Assembly: GCF_900110035.1 (NCBI RefSeq)
Contig: NZ_FOCF01000004.1
Location: forward strand, 193,501-257,500
Direction of reading: 5' to 3'
From: Sphingomonas gellani
Lineage (GTDB): Bacteria; Pseudomonadota; Alphaproteobacteria; Sphingomonadales; Sphingomonadaceae
Length of the DNA stretch: 64,000 nt
Shown here: positions 9,670-18,150 of the stretch, piece after piece
How positions within the stretch are numbered: the stretch's first letter is position 1
Layout: every line of letters begins with the position of its first letter
The notes under the pieces: generated by a model
Database searches by the model: none
What the model was told of the DNA's origin: nothing
What the model saw: the letters and a program-made list of their open reading frames with translations, nothing else
Translations under genes and position numbers: made by a program

Positions 9670-10551
9670 ATGATTATCGAATCCACACCCCGTATGCGCC
9701 AGATCGCGGCAGAGGTCTGGCGGCCGCTGGCGGCGCTGTTCGTCTGGGACTGTATCGTCACGGCGACCTATATTTACCTGCCGTTTCGCGCGCCTTCCTT
9801 GCCGCTGACCTTGTTCGGGTCGGCGCTCGCGCTGTTCCTCGGCTTTCGCGTCAACTCTGCCTATCAGCGGTGGTGGGAGGGGCGCGTGTTGTGGGGCGCG
9901 ATGATCAACGCCTCGCGCAGCATCGCGCGCAGTGCCCGCAACTTCCTGCCGGAGGAGGCGCTCGACCTGAAGCGGACCATCGTCCTGCGCCAGATCGCCT
10001 ATGTGCAGACGCTGCGCTGCCAGTTGCGCCGCCAGCCGCACGACCAGGAGGTGCTGCGCTTCCTGTCCAAGGGGGAAGCAGAGCCGGCGCTGGCGCGGAC
10101 CAATGCCGCCAACGGTCTGCTCGACGGCACCGGTCGACGGATCGCCGATGCTGTGCATACCGGCTGGCTCGACACGATCCAGCAATCCGCGATGGAGGCG
10201 GTGCTGGTCGACATCGCCAACGCGCAAGGCGGCATGGAGCGGCTGAAGAACACGCCACTGCCAGCACAGTATCGTTTCTTCCCGACCCTGTTCGCGCACC
10301 TGTTCTGCGTGCTGCTGCCGATCGGGCTGGTCGAGACGTTGGGCTTCGCGACGCCGCTCGGCTCGACGGTGGCCGGGCTGATGTTCCTGGCCGTGCTGCG
10401 GATTGGTGAGGATCTGGTCGATCCGTTCGCCAACACGGTACACGACGTGCCGCTGTCGGCGATGTGCCGCACGATCGAGATCGATCTGCTCCAGGCGCTG
10501 GGCGACGAGGCGCCGCCGCCGTTGCAGCCCGAACGCGGCATCCTGTGGTAA
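9670..10551 (+). CDS. Bestrophin-family (UPF0187/YneE-type) anion channel
   Basis: The 293-residue protein has the bacterial bestrophin layout. An N-terminal amphipathic segment is followed by a helix pair around residues 20-65, including SLPLTLFGSALALFLGFRVN. Next comes the signature SAYQRWWEGRVLWGAMINASR. A long cytosolic helical region follows, then a second helix pair (LFAHLFCVLLPIGLVETLG and VAGLMFLAVLRIGEDLVDPF). The tail contains DVPLSAMCRTIEIDLLQALG, the conserved post-membrane segment. Bacterial homologues form pentameric ion channels. The physiological ion is not evident here. It is convergent with the response regulator downstream. Confidence 0.88.
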   Translation: MIIESTPRMRQIAAEVWRPLAALFVWDCIVTATYIYLPFRAPSLPLTLFGSALALFLGFRVNSAYQRWWEGRVLWGAMINASRSIARSARNFLPEEALDLKRTIVLRQIAYVQTLRCQLRRQPHDQEVLRFLSKGEAEPALARTNAANGLLDGTGRRIADAVHTGWLDTIQQSAMEAVLVDIANAQGGMERLKNTPLPAQYRFFPTLFAHLFCVLLPIGLVETLGFATPLGSTVAGLMFLAVLRIGEDLVDPFANTVHDVPLSAMCRTIEIDLLQALGDEAPPPLQPERGILW

Positions 10552-10578
10552 CGGCCGGAACGGCGGGTTGAGGCCGCG

Positions 10579-11991
10579 TCAGGCGGCGTGGTCGATGCCC
10601 AACTCGCCCAGCTTGCGATACAGGGTGGACCGGCCGATCCCCAGCCGCCGCGCGACCTCCGTCATGCGACCGCGATAATGACCGATGGCGAGGCGGATCA
10701 CATCCGCCTCGATATCCTCCAGCGCGCGCAAATTGCCGTCGGGCCGGAACAGCGTCACCCCGCCCGCCATCGCGGCGGAATGGGTGGCGTTGCGACGCTG
10801 GCCCATGCTGGCGATCTGGGGGAAGTCGGCACGGGTCAGGGCCGCGCCCTCGCACAGCACCGCCGCGCGGAACAGCGCGTTCTGCAATTGGCGCACATTG
10901 CCCGGCCAGTCATAGCCGGCGAGCAGTTGCAGCGCCTCGTCCGTGATGCCGAGCGGCCGTAGTCCCGGTTGCGCGGCGATCCGCGCCAGCAGGTGGCGGG
11001 TCAGGGCCGGGATATCGTCGGCGCGTTCGCGCAGCGGCGGGATCGTCACCGGCACCACGTTCAGGCGATAGAACAGGTCCTCGCGAAAGCGGCCGGCCTC
11101 CACCTCCTCCACCAGTCGCTTGTTGGTGGCGGCGATGACGCGCACGTCGACCTCGCGCGGGTGGCGAGCGCCGATCGGCTGCACCTCACCCGATTGCAGG
11201 ACGCGGAGCAGCTTGACCTGCGCGTCCAGCGGCATCTCGCCGATCTCGTCGAGCAGGATGGTGCCGCCGTCGGCGTCGACGAACTTTCCGATCTTGCGCT
11301 CGAACGCGCCGGTGAACGCGCCCTTTTCGTGCCCGAACAGTTCGGATTCGACCAGGTTGGCGGGAATGGCGCCGCAATTCACCGTCACCATCGGCTTCTT
11401 GGATCGCGGCGACGCAGCGTGGATCGCCTCCGCCACCACTTCCTTGCCGACGCCGCTTTCGCCCTCGATCAGAACCGGGACGCGAGCGCGGGCCGCCTTG
11501 GCCGCGATTGCCAGCGCGGCGCGGAAACCGGGCGCCGACCCGACGATCTCGTCGAAGCCGAGCAGCGCCGGAATCTTCTCGGTCAATGGCCGCAATTCGC
11601 CAGCTGCCGTGTCCGCCACCGCCGCGTCCAGCGCCGACAGCAGCCGTTCGGGCGCCAGCGGCTTGACCAGGAAATCAGTCGCGCCCGACCGCATCGCGGC
11701 AACGGCGTGCACCACGGACCCGTTGGCGGTCAGCATCAGGATCGGCAGCGCTGGGCGGCGCGCGCGCAGTTCGGCGATCACCGCCGCCACGTCGCTATCG
11801 GGCGCCGGATGGTCGAGCAGGATCGCGTCCAGCTGCATGCCGTCCTGGGTGCCGAGCGTCGCGATCGCCATCTCGCCGTCCAGCGCGAAGATCGATCGCC
11901 ATCCCGCACGGGCCGCCATGGCCGACACCAGCCGGCGCTGGGCAGGCTCGTCGTCGATCAGCAGAAGCAGGCGCTGGCCGTTGCGCGTCAT
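10579..11991 (-). CDS. Sigma-54-dependent response regulator (NtrC/DctD family)
   Basis: The 470 residues comprise three domains. The receiver (1-125) has acidic pocket LLLIDDEP, phospho-acceptor Asp in AILLDHPAP, switch Thr in LMLTANGS and Lys in FLVKPL. The AAA+ domain (about 145-385) has Walker A GESGVGKE, the sigma-54 contact loop EKGAFTGAFE, Walker B GGTILLDEIGEM and the arginine-finger region FREDLFYRLNVVPVTIPPLRER. A Fis-type helix-turn-helix ends the protein (MTEVARRLGIGRSTLYRKL). All residues needed for phosphorylation and for RpoN-promoter activation are present. No sensor kinase is adjacent, so it is an orphan here and its target genes are unknown. Confidence 0.93.
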   Translation of the reverse strand: MTRNGQRLLLLIDDEPAQRRLVSAMAARAGWRSIFALDGEMAIATLGTQDGMQLDAILLDHPAPDSDVAAVIAELRARRPALPILMLTANGSVVHAVAAMRSGATDFLVKPLAPERLLSALDAAVADTAAGELRPLTEKIPALLGFDEIVGSAPGFRAALAIAAKAARARVPVLIEGESGVGKEVVAEAIHAASPRSKKPMVTVNCGAIPANLVESELFGHEKGAFTGAFERKIGKFVDADGGTILLDEIGEMPLDAQVKLLRVLQSGEVQPIGARHPREVDVRVIAATNKRLVEEVEAGRFREDLFYRLNVVPVTIPPLRERADDIPALTRHLLARIAAQPGLRPLGITDEALQLLAGYDWPGNVRQLQNALFRAAVLCEGAALTRADFPQIASMGQRRNATHSAAMAGGVTLFRPDGNLRALEDIEADVIRLAIGHYRGRMTEVARRLGIGRSTLYRKLGELGIDHAA

Positions 11992-12148
11992 GAAAGGTCC
12001 CGTTCGGTTCGCAGGGCTTCATAGGATGGCGGCGGTAAAGGGCGGCTTAAGGGTGGTGGCCAGCACGACCGATTGCGCGACACGGGACTTGAGGGTGGCG
12101 GATGTGGGGGCTAAGCTTTCGCCAGAAACGCTTTGCCGGGAACAGCCG

Positions 12149-12271
12149 ATGGCCGATGATGCCAACCTTCAGGGCCACGTGGCCACCTATTCGCAACTGA
12201 TCGGCATGCTGAAATGGGGCGGGTTGGCCTGTTTCCTGATCGCCGCCTTCGTCATCTGGCTGATCGCCTGA
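12149..12271 (+). CDS. aa3-type cytochrome c oxidase subunit IV microprotein
   Basis: A 40-residue protein, MADDANLQGHVATYSQL followed by one transmembrane helix (LKWGGLACFLIAAFVIWLIA). This is the layout of bacterial aa3 oxidase subunit IV, a single-helix accessory subunit, including the N-terminal HxxTY-like motif. Alphaproteobacteria often carry it just ahead of pntA, as here with a 10-bp gap. None of the catalytic aa3 oxidase genes is in the window. An adjacent quinol oxidase (cyo) exists only about 30 kb away. Confidence 0.85.
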   Translation: MADDANLQGHVATYSQLIGMLKWGGLACFLIAAFVIWLIA

Positions 12272-12281
12272 GCGCCGCCTG

Positions 12282-13403
12282 ATGAAGATCGCCGTCCTGA
12301 AGGAGCAAGCGGACGGCGAACGGCGGGTTGCGGCCACGCCCGAAACGGTCCGCAAGCTGGTGGCGCTCGGCGCGACGCTGGCCGTGGAGGCCGGGGCGGG
12401 AGAGGCGGCCTCTTTCTCGGATGACGATTACGCCGGCGCGGGTGCGGTGGTCGGATCTAGCGCGGACACCATGGCTGGGGCGGGGATCGTGCTCGCGGTC
12501 CAGGGTCCCGATCCCGCGTCGCTCGCCGGGCTGGCCGATGGCGCCTGGCTGGTCGGCGGGCTGGACCCGTTCGGATCGCGCGACCGCGTGGACGCCTATG
12601 CCGCCGCCGGGTGGGAGGCACTGGCGATGGACCTGATGCCGCGCATCACGCGGGCGCAGTCGATGGACATCCTGTCGTCGCAGTCGAACCTGTCGGGGTA
12701 CAAGGCGGTGCTGGACGCGGCGGCCGAATATGGCCGCGCCTTTCCGATGATGATGACGGCGGCGGGCACGGTCAGTGCCGCGCGCGTGTTCGTGATGGGT
12801 GTCGGCGTCGCCGGGTTGCAGGCGATCGCCACCGCGCGCCGGCTGGGCGCGCAGGTGTCGGCGACCGACGTGCGATCCGCCACGCGCGAACAGATCCTGA
12901 GCCTGGGTGCCAAGCCGGTGTTCGTGGAGAATGTCGCGGGGATCGAGGGAGAGGGGTCCGGCGGCTATGCCGGCGAGATGAGCCCGGAATATCGCGCCGC
13001 GCAGGCGGAGCTGGTCTCTGGCCATCTCGCCAAGCAGGATGTGGTGATCACCACCGCGCTGATCCCCGGTCGCGCCGCACCGCGGCTGATCTCCGACGCG
13101 CAACTCGCCAGCATGCGGCCGGGCAGCGTCGTCGTCGACCTGGCCGTGGAGCAGGGCGGCAATGTGGAGGGCGCGGTCGCCGGACAGGTGGTCACGCGGC
13201 ACGGCGTGCGCATCGTCGGTCACCGCAACGTGCCCAGCCGGCTGGCGGCGGATGCATCGGCGCTGTTCGCGCGCAACCTGTACAACTTCCTCTCCGCCTT
13301 CTGGGACAAGGATGCCGCTCGACCGGTGCTGGACGCGGAGATCGGCGACGCGATCCGGCTGACGCGGGGCGGACAGGTGGTGAACCAGAGGCTGCTGGCG
13401 TGA
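12282..13403 (+). CDS. pntA: NAD(P) transhydrogenase subunit alpha part 1 (soluble NAD(H)-binding domain I)
   Basis: This is component dI of the proton-translocating transhydrogenase, which reduces NADP+ with NADH at the cost of the proton gradient. The 373-residue protein begins MKIAVLKEQADGERRVAATP, the AlaDH/PNT N-terminus. The NAD-binding Rossmann segment is RVFVMGVGVAGLQAIATARRLGA, followed by DVRSATREQILSLGAKPV and the mobile loop around GGYAGEMSPEYRAAQAEL. It ends with domain I, without membrane helices, as in the three-subunit Rhodospirillum type. The next two genes supply the remaining parts. Confidence 0.96.
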   Translation: MKIAVLKEQADGERRVAATPETVRKLVALGATLAVEAGAGEAASFSDDDYAGAGAVVGSSADTMAGAGIVLAVQGPDPASLAGLADGAWLVGGLDPFGSRDRVDAYAAAGWEALAMDLMPRITRAQSMDILSSQSNLSGYKAVLDAAAEYGRAFPMMMTAAGTVSAARVFVMGVGVAGLQAIATARRLGAQVSATDVRSATREQILSLGAKPVFVENVAGIEGEGSGGYAGEMSPEYRAAQAELVSGHLAKQDVVITTALIPGRAAPRLISDAQLASMRPGSVVVDLAVEQGGNVEGAVAGQVVTRHGVRIVGHRNVPSRLAADASALFARNLYNFLSAFWDKDAARPVLDAEIGDAIRLTRGGQVVNQRLLA

Positions 13404-13531
13404 TCGCGCGGTCGCCACGGCGCTGTCCTACAGGCGTTCGGCAGTGATACGTCGCGTCACATTCCATCATGGTGGCGGTGGGGCGCGAATGAAGCGCGTT
13501 GCCGACAATTTCGACAACTTCGGGGGCTGAC

Positions 13532-13837
13532 ATGGACTTCATCGCGATCCTGTCGATCTTCGTGCTGGCCTGTTTCGTCGGCTATTACGTGGTGTGGTCG
13601 GTCACCCCTGCGCTGCACACGCCGCTGATGGCGGTGACCAACGCCATCTCGTCCGTCATCATCGTCGGCGCGCTGGTGGCGAGCGCCGCGTCGGGATCGC
13701 CCGGCTCCAAATGGCTGGGCCTGGGTGCGGTGGTGCTGGCGAGTATCAATATCTTCGGCGGCTTCGCGGTGACGCAGCGGATGCTGGCCATGTACAAGAA
13801 GAAGGAGCGGCCGGCCGGCGCGGTCGCCAGGCACTAG
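13532..13837 (+). CDS. pntAB: NAD(P) transhydrogenase subunit alpha part 2 (membrane domain)
   Basis: A 101-residue membrane protein. ATG 13532 is the likely start because the family begins with MDFIAILSIFVLACFVGYYV at this point. Three to four helices follow, including TPLMAVTNAISSVIIVGAL and LGAVVLASINIFGGFAVTQRML, then a short basic tail (KKKERP). Together with the helices of PntB it forms the proton channel dII. The 128-bp gap after pntA holds no other gene, and the three pnt genes read as one operon. Confidence 0.95.
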   Translation: MDFIAILSIFVLACFVGYYVVWSVTPALHTPLMAVTNAISSVIIVGALVASAASGSPGSKWLGLGAVVLASINIFGGFAVTQRMLAMYKKKERPAGAVARH

Positions 13838-13937
13838 GGTCGCGTTCCGGCAGGCGCCGGGTTCCACCGCGCCGGTTCGTGCCGGTGGACAGTTGGGCTC
13901 CGACAATCGCCGGGGTTACGAAAAGGGGGTTGAACGG

Positions 13938-15437
<1,500 letters not shown>

Positions 15438-15460
15438 TCGGCTGACAACCTCCGTTCCGG

Positions 15461-15498
15461 AGGGAATGTCCGGTCCAGAGGGAATGTCACGCCATTCC
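15461..15498 (+). repeat. Tandem and inverted GGAATG motifs ahead of a regulator gene
   Basis: AGGGAATGTC occurs at 15461-15470 and again at 15479-15488, spaced 18 bp, and its complement CATTCC lies at 15493-15498. The group sits between the pntB stop and the next regulator start at 15564. Two direct and one inverted copy in 38 bp suggest an operator. A hairpin can also form from the second and third copies. Confidence 0.45.
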
Positions 15499-15563
15499 GG
15501 ACCGTTCTGCGTTGAACCGAAACGGTGGCATTGCATAAGCTTAGCTGGTCTTCGATAGGGGCG

Positions 15564-16514
15564 ATGATGTTCGAACCAGCTGCTGATCCTTCCGCGCGAG
15601 AGCCGTTTACCGCCGTTCTGGTGACCGATCCGAACATGGCGGCGCCCGCCATGGAGTCGATGCGACTGGCCGGGGGGCGGCTGATCTCGCAACTCGACTG
15701 GAGCGCGGTTCCGACCCGGCTGGGCCGGCAGGCGGGGCGGCCGGTCATCCTGGTGGAAGCGGAAGGGGTGGCGGAACCGGTGCTGTCCGCCATGCTGCCG
15801 CGCATCGACGCCATTGCCTCCACCCTCGACCTGGAGGTGGTGGCGGTGATCGACGCGGACGCGATCGACACGGTGACCGCCACGCTGTTCGGCCCGTCCG
15901 TCCAGCTGCTGTGCGAACCCACGCTGGCCGACCGCGTCGCGGCGCTGGCCGTGGCCGCGGAAACCAGCGGCGCCGCGCCGATCCACGACACCTGGCGGGA
16001 GGGGGAGGCGGCCCGGCTGCAACGCCTGAACCAGGAAGTCGCCCGGATTGCGGAGGTGCTGTCGCGCCTGACGCGGCGAGAGGGGTTGCCGCCCAGCGGA
16101 ATGCTGGCCGCCGATGTCGAGGACAAGCGGGACGCCTTCGATCCCGGCCCCGCGACGGACGAACAGCCGATCGATCCGGCGGAGGTCCGCCGCGCGATCC
16201 GGGCGCGGCGTCTGCGCGACCAGTTCCTGTCTCAGGGCCTGTTCGAGGACCCGGCCTGGGACATGATCCTGGACCTGTTCGCCGCAGAACTGGAGGGTGT
16301 GCAGGTATCGGTATCCAGCCTGTGCATCGCGGCGGCGGTGGCGCCGACCACCGCGCTTCGCTGGATCAACAAGATGGTCGATGCCGGCCTGTTCGTGCGG
16401 GAGCCCGATCCCTTCGATCGGCGACGCGCCTTCATGGCGCTATCCGATCGCGCATCGCGTGGAATGCGCGCCTATATGGCCGCAACCCGACGCGCGGGGC
16501 TTGCCATCGCATGA
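15564..16514 (+). CDS. Winged-helix (MarR-like) regulator with an uncharacterised N-terminal domain
   Basis: A 316-residue protein starting at ATG 15564/15567, behind an AGGGG site. The C-terminal part (about 215-310) is a MarR-like winged helix: RRLRDQFLSQGLFEDPAWDM, the recognition region VSVSSLCIAAAVAPTTALRW, then INKMVDAGLFVREPDPFDRRRAFMAL, which includes the wing with its DRR motif. Residues 15-130 alternate hydrophobic strands and helices (FTAVLVTDP, PVILVEAEG, LEVVAVIDADAI), a receiver-like alpha/beta fold without a clear set of phosphorylation residues. A helical linker with TWREGEAARLQRLNQEVARI joins them. I infer a sensor that does not use normal phosphotransfer. The repeats just upstream may be its own operator. 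Confidence 0.75.
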   Translation: MMFEPAADPSAREPFTAVLVTDPNMAAPAMESMRLAGGRLISQLDWSAVPTRLGRQAGRPVILVEAEGVAEPVLSAMLPRIDAIASTLDLEVVAVIDADAIDTVTATLFGPSVQLLCEPTLADRVAALAVAAETSGAAPIHDTWREGEAARLQRLNQEVARIAEVLSRLTRREGLPPSGMLAADVEDKRDAFDPGPATDEQPIDPAEVRRAIRARRLRDQFLSQGLFEDPAWDMILDLFAAELEGVQVSVSSLCIAAAVAPTTALRWINKMVDAGLFVREPDPFDRRRAFMALSDRASRGMRAYMAATRRAGLAIA

Positions 16515-16551
16515 TGTTCGCGGGCATGGGCGATACACATCCCGTGATCGG

Positions 16552-16627
16552 GGGCGCTTAGCTCAGCTGGTAGAGCGGCTCGTTTACACCGAGTAGGTCG
16601 GCGGTTCGAACCCGTCAGCGCCCACCA
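16552..16627 (+). tRNA. tRNA-Val(UAC)
   Basis: The acceptor stem GGGCGCT pairs with AGCGCCC and the 3' ACCA is encoded. The D arm is GCTC/GAGC. The anticodon stem GCTCG/CGAGT (with one G-T pair) holds the loop TTTACAC, so the anticodon is TAC. The T arm is GGCGG-TTCGAAC-CCGTC. The gene is 76 nt and lies between two protein genes on the same strand. Confidence 0.95.
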
Positions 16628-16650
16628 TCCTTGTTCTGGCGGGCCGTCGT

Positions 16651-17046
16651 ATGGACGAAATGACGCTGGCCGTGGTCGGGCTGGACCATCCCAACTCCGA
16701 CAAGGCGCGCAGCAACCGCCGGTATGATGCGCTGCTGTGCGTGCCGGGTGAGCCGGTCGAGCTGCGGCCGGAGCCGGACAATCCGCATGACCCGCACGCG
16801 GTGGCCGTATTCGGTGCGCGGGGCGTGCAGATCGGATACCTGACCGCCGAGCGGGCGCCGTGGATCGGCGCACGGATCCGGGCGGGGGAGGCGGCCGTCG
16901 CCCTGTTCCAGGGCATGGGTGGGAACGCAGCCTTTGTCCGCATTCGCTTCGGCGGCGATGCACCGACGCTGCCGCCCGCTGCCCCCCGGTCACAGATCGC
17001 GGTCGCCGAATATGCCGACCCGGACGGCCCGGAATGGGGAGCATGA
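16651..17046 (+). CDS. Stand-alone HIRAN-domain protein
   Basis: A 131-residue protein beginning 23 bases after the tRNA. The fold is a single HIRAN domain over residues 4-100: TLAVVGLDHPN, then SNRRYDALLCVPGEPVELRPEPDNPHDPHAVAV, the hallmark hydrophobic/NPxDxxAVAV pattern. IGYLTAERAPWI and FVRIRFGG complete it. In helicases such as HLTF the HIRAN domain binds 3' DNA ends. Single-domain versions are common in alphaproteobacteria but uncharacterised. Its stop overlaps the ATG of the following dehydrogenase (ATGA), implying coupling without an obvious functional link. Confidence 0.8.
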   Translation: MDEMTLAVVGLDHPNSDKARSNRRYDALLCVPGEPVELRPEPDNPHDPHAVAVFGARGVQIGYLTAERAPWIGARIRAGEAAVALFQGMGGNAAFVRIRFGGDAPTLPPAAPRSQIAVAEYADPDGPEWGA

Positions 17047-17798
17047 CCACGTTAGCCGCCGGTTTCGACCTGAAGGGCCGTTCGGCCGTGGTCACAGGCG
17101 CCTCTGGCGGGCTGGGCTTCGCGATAGCGCGCGGGCTCGCGCTGGCCGGTGCCGATGTCCGCGTCCATGGCCGTGACCCGATCCGCACGGCAGAGGCGGT
17201 GGCGCGCATCGTGGCCGAGGGCGGCCGGGCGACGGCGATGATCGCCGATCTGGAGGATGAGCAGGCGCTGACGGATACGGTGGCCACCATCGGGCCGCTC
17301 GACATCCTCGTCAACAATGCCGGACGCCGCGATCGACGCCCGCTGGCCGACCTGACGCGTGCCGATGTGCGGCGAATGCTGGAGGTCAATCTGGTCGCGC
17401 CGTTCGACCTCGTCCGGCTGCTGGCGCCGGGCATGCGTGCCGGTGGCCGCGTGGTCAACGTCACGTCCATCGCCGGGCCGATCGCGCGGGCGGGCGACGC
17501 GGCCTATACGGCGTCGAAGGGAGCGCTGGAGGCGCTCACCCGCGCGCTGGCGGCAGAGCTCGGCCCCCGCGGCACCACCGTCAACGCCGTCGCCCCCGGC
17601 TTTTTCGCGACCGATGCCAATGCAGGGATGGTCGCCGATGCGGCGGTGGCGCAGCATCTGCGATCGCGAACGGCGCTTGGTCGCTGGGGAAAGCCCGAGG
17701 AGATCGTCGGCGCGGTGCTTTTCTTGGCCTCTCCCGCGGCGTCCTACATCACGGGTCAGGTGCTGGCGGTGGACGGCGGCTACACCGCACATTTCTGA
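17043..17798 (+). CDS. SDR-family oxidoreductase, close to gluconate 5-dehydrogenase
   Basis: The 251-residue protein has all classical short-chain dehydrogenase motifs. The cofactor site is TGASGGLGFAIARGLA and the second is DILVNNAGRRDRR. The catalytic Ser is in NVTSIAG, and Tyr-Lys in YTASKGALEALTRALA. The C-terminus carries NAVAPGFFATDAN and ITGQVLAVDGGYTAHF. The overall pattern fits the gluconate 5-dehydrogenase (Ga5DH/IdnO) group, which interconverts gluconate and 5-ketogluconate. The membrane glucose dehydrogenase gene downstream, which yields gluconate, supports this reading. Assignment beyond SDR is an inference. Confidence 0.85.
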   Translation: MTTLAAGFDLKGRSAVVTGASGGLGFAIARGLALAGADVRVHGRDPIRTAEAVARIVAEGGRATAMIADLEDEQALTDTVATIGPLDILVNNAGRRDRRPLADLTRADVRRMLEVNLVAPFDLVRLLAPGMRAGGRVVNVTSIAGPIARAGDAAYTASKGALEALTRALAAELGPRGTTVNAVAPGFFATDANAGMVADAAVAQHLRSRTALGRWGKPEEIVGAVLFLASPAASYITGQVLAVDGGYTAHF

Positions 17799-18150
17799 GC
17801 GCCGCCCGACGGGAGCAGGGCCATTGGCGCTCGCGGGTGTGCTCGCTCCTGTTCGTGATGCCGTCTGGTTCAGTGCCCGACGCGCGTTTTCGAGCGATAG
17901 CGTGGAACCGGCTTCTGCGGTAAAGTGCCTGCGGATGATCCTGTTCATCGAGGCAAAGCGGACATGGCCAGCGACTTCGACAGCAAAACGCCGCGCGGCC
18001 GTGCCATCATCCCTTGCGAGCAGAAGCGAAAGCAACATGGCGCAAGGCTGTCGCGGCAACGTCGTGGCATGCTTCGGGCACGGGCCTGTCCGGACATGTT
18101 GCCCATGATCGTCGTCGCCACCCTCCGTCCCCAGCAGATCGGTTCAGTCG
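17799..18150. other. Non-coding interval before the glucose dehydrogenase gene
   Basis: These 352 bp contain no open frame with coding character on either strand, no recognisable RNA gene and no clear terminator. They presumably carry the promoter of the glucose dehydrogenase gene. I cannot point to convincing -35/-10 or operator sequences. Confidence 0.4.
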
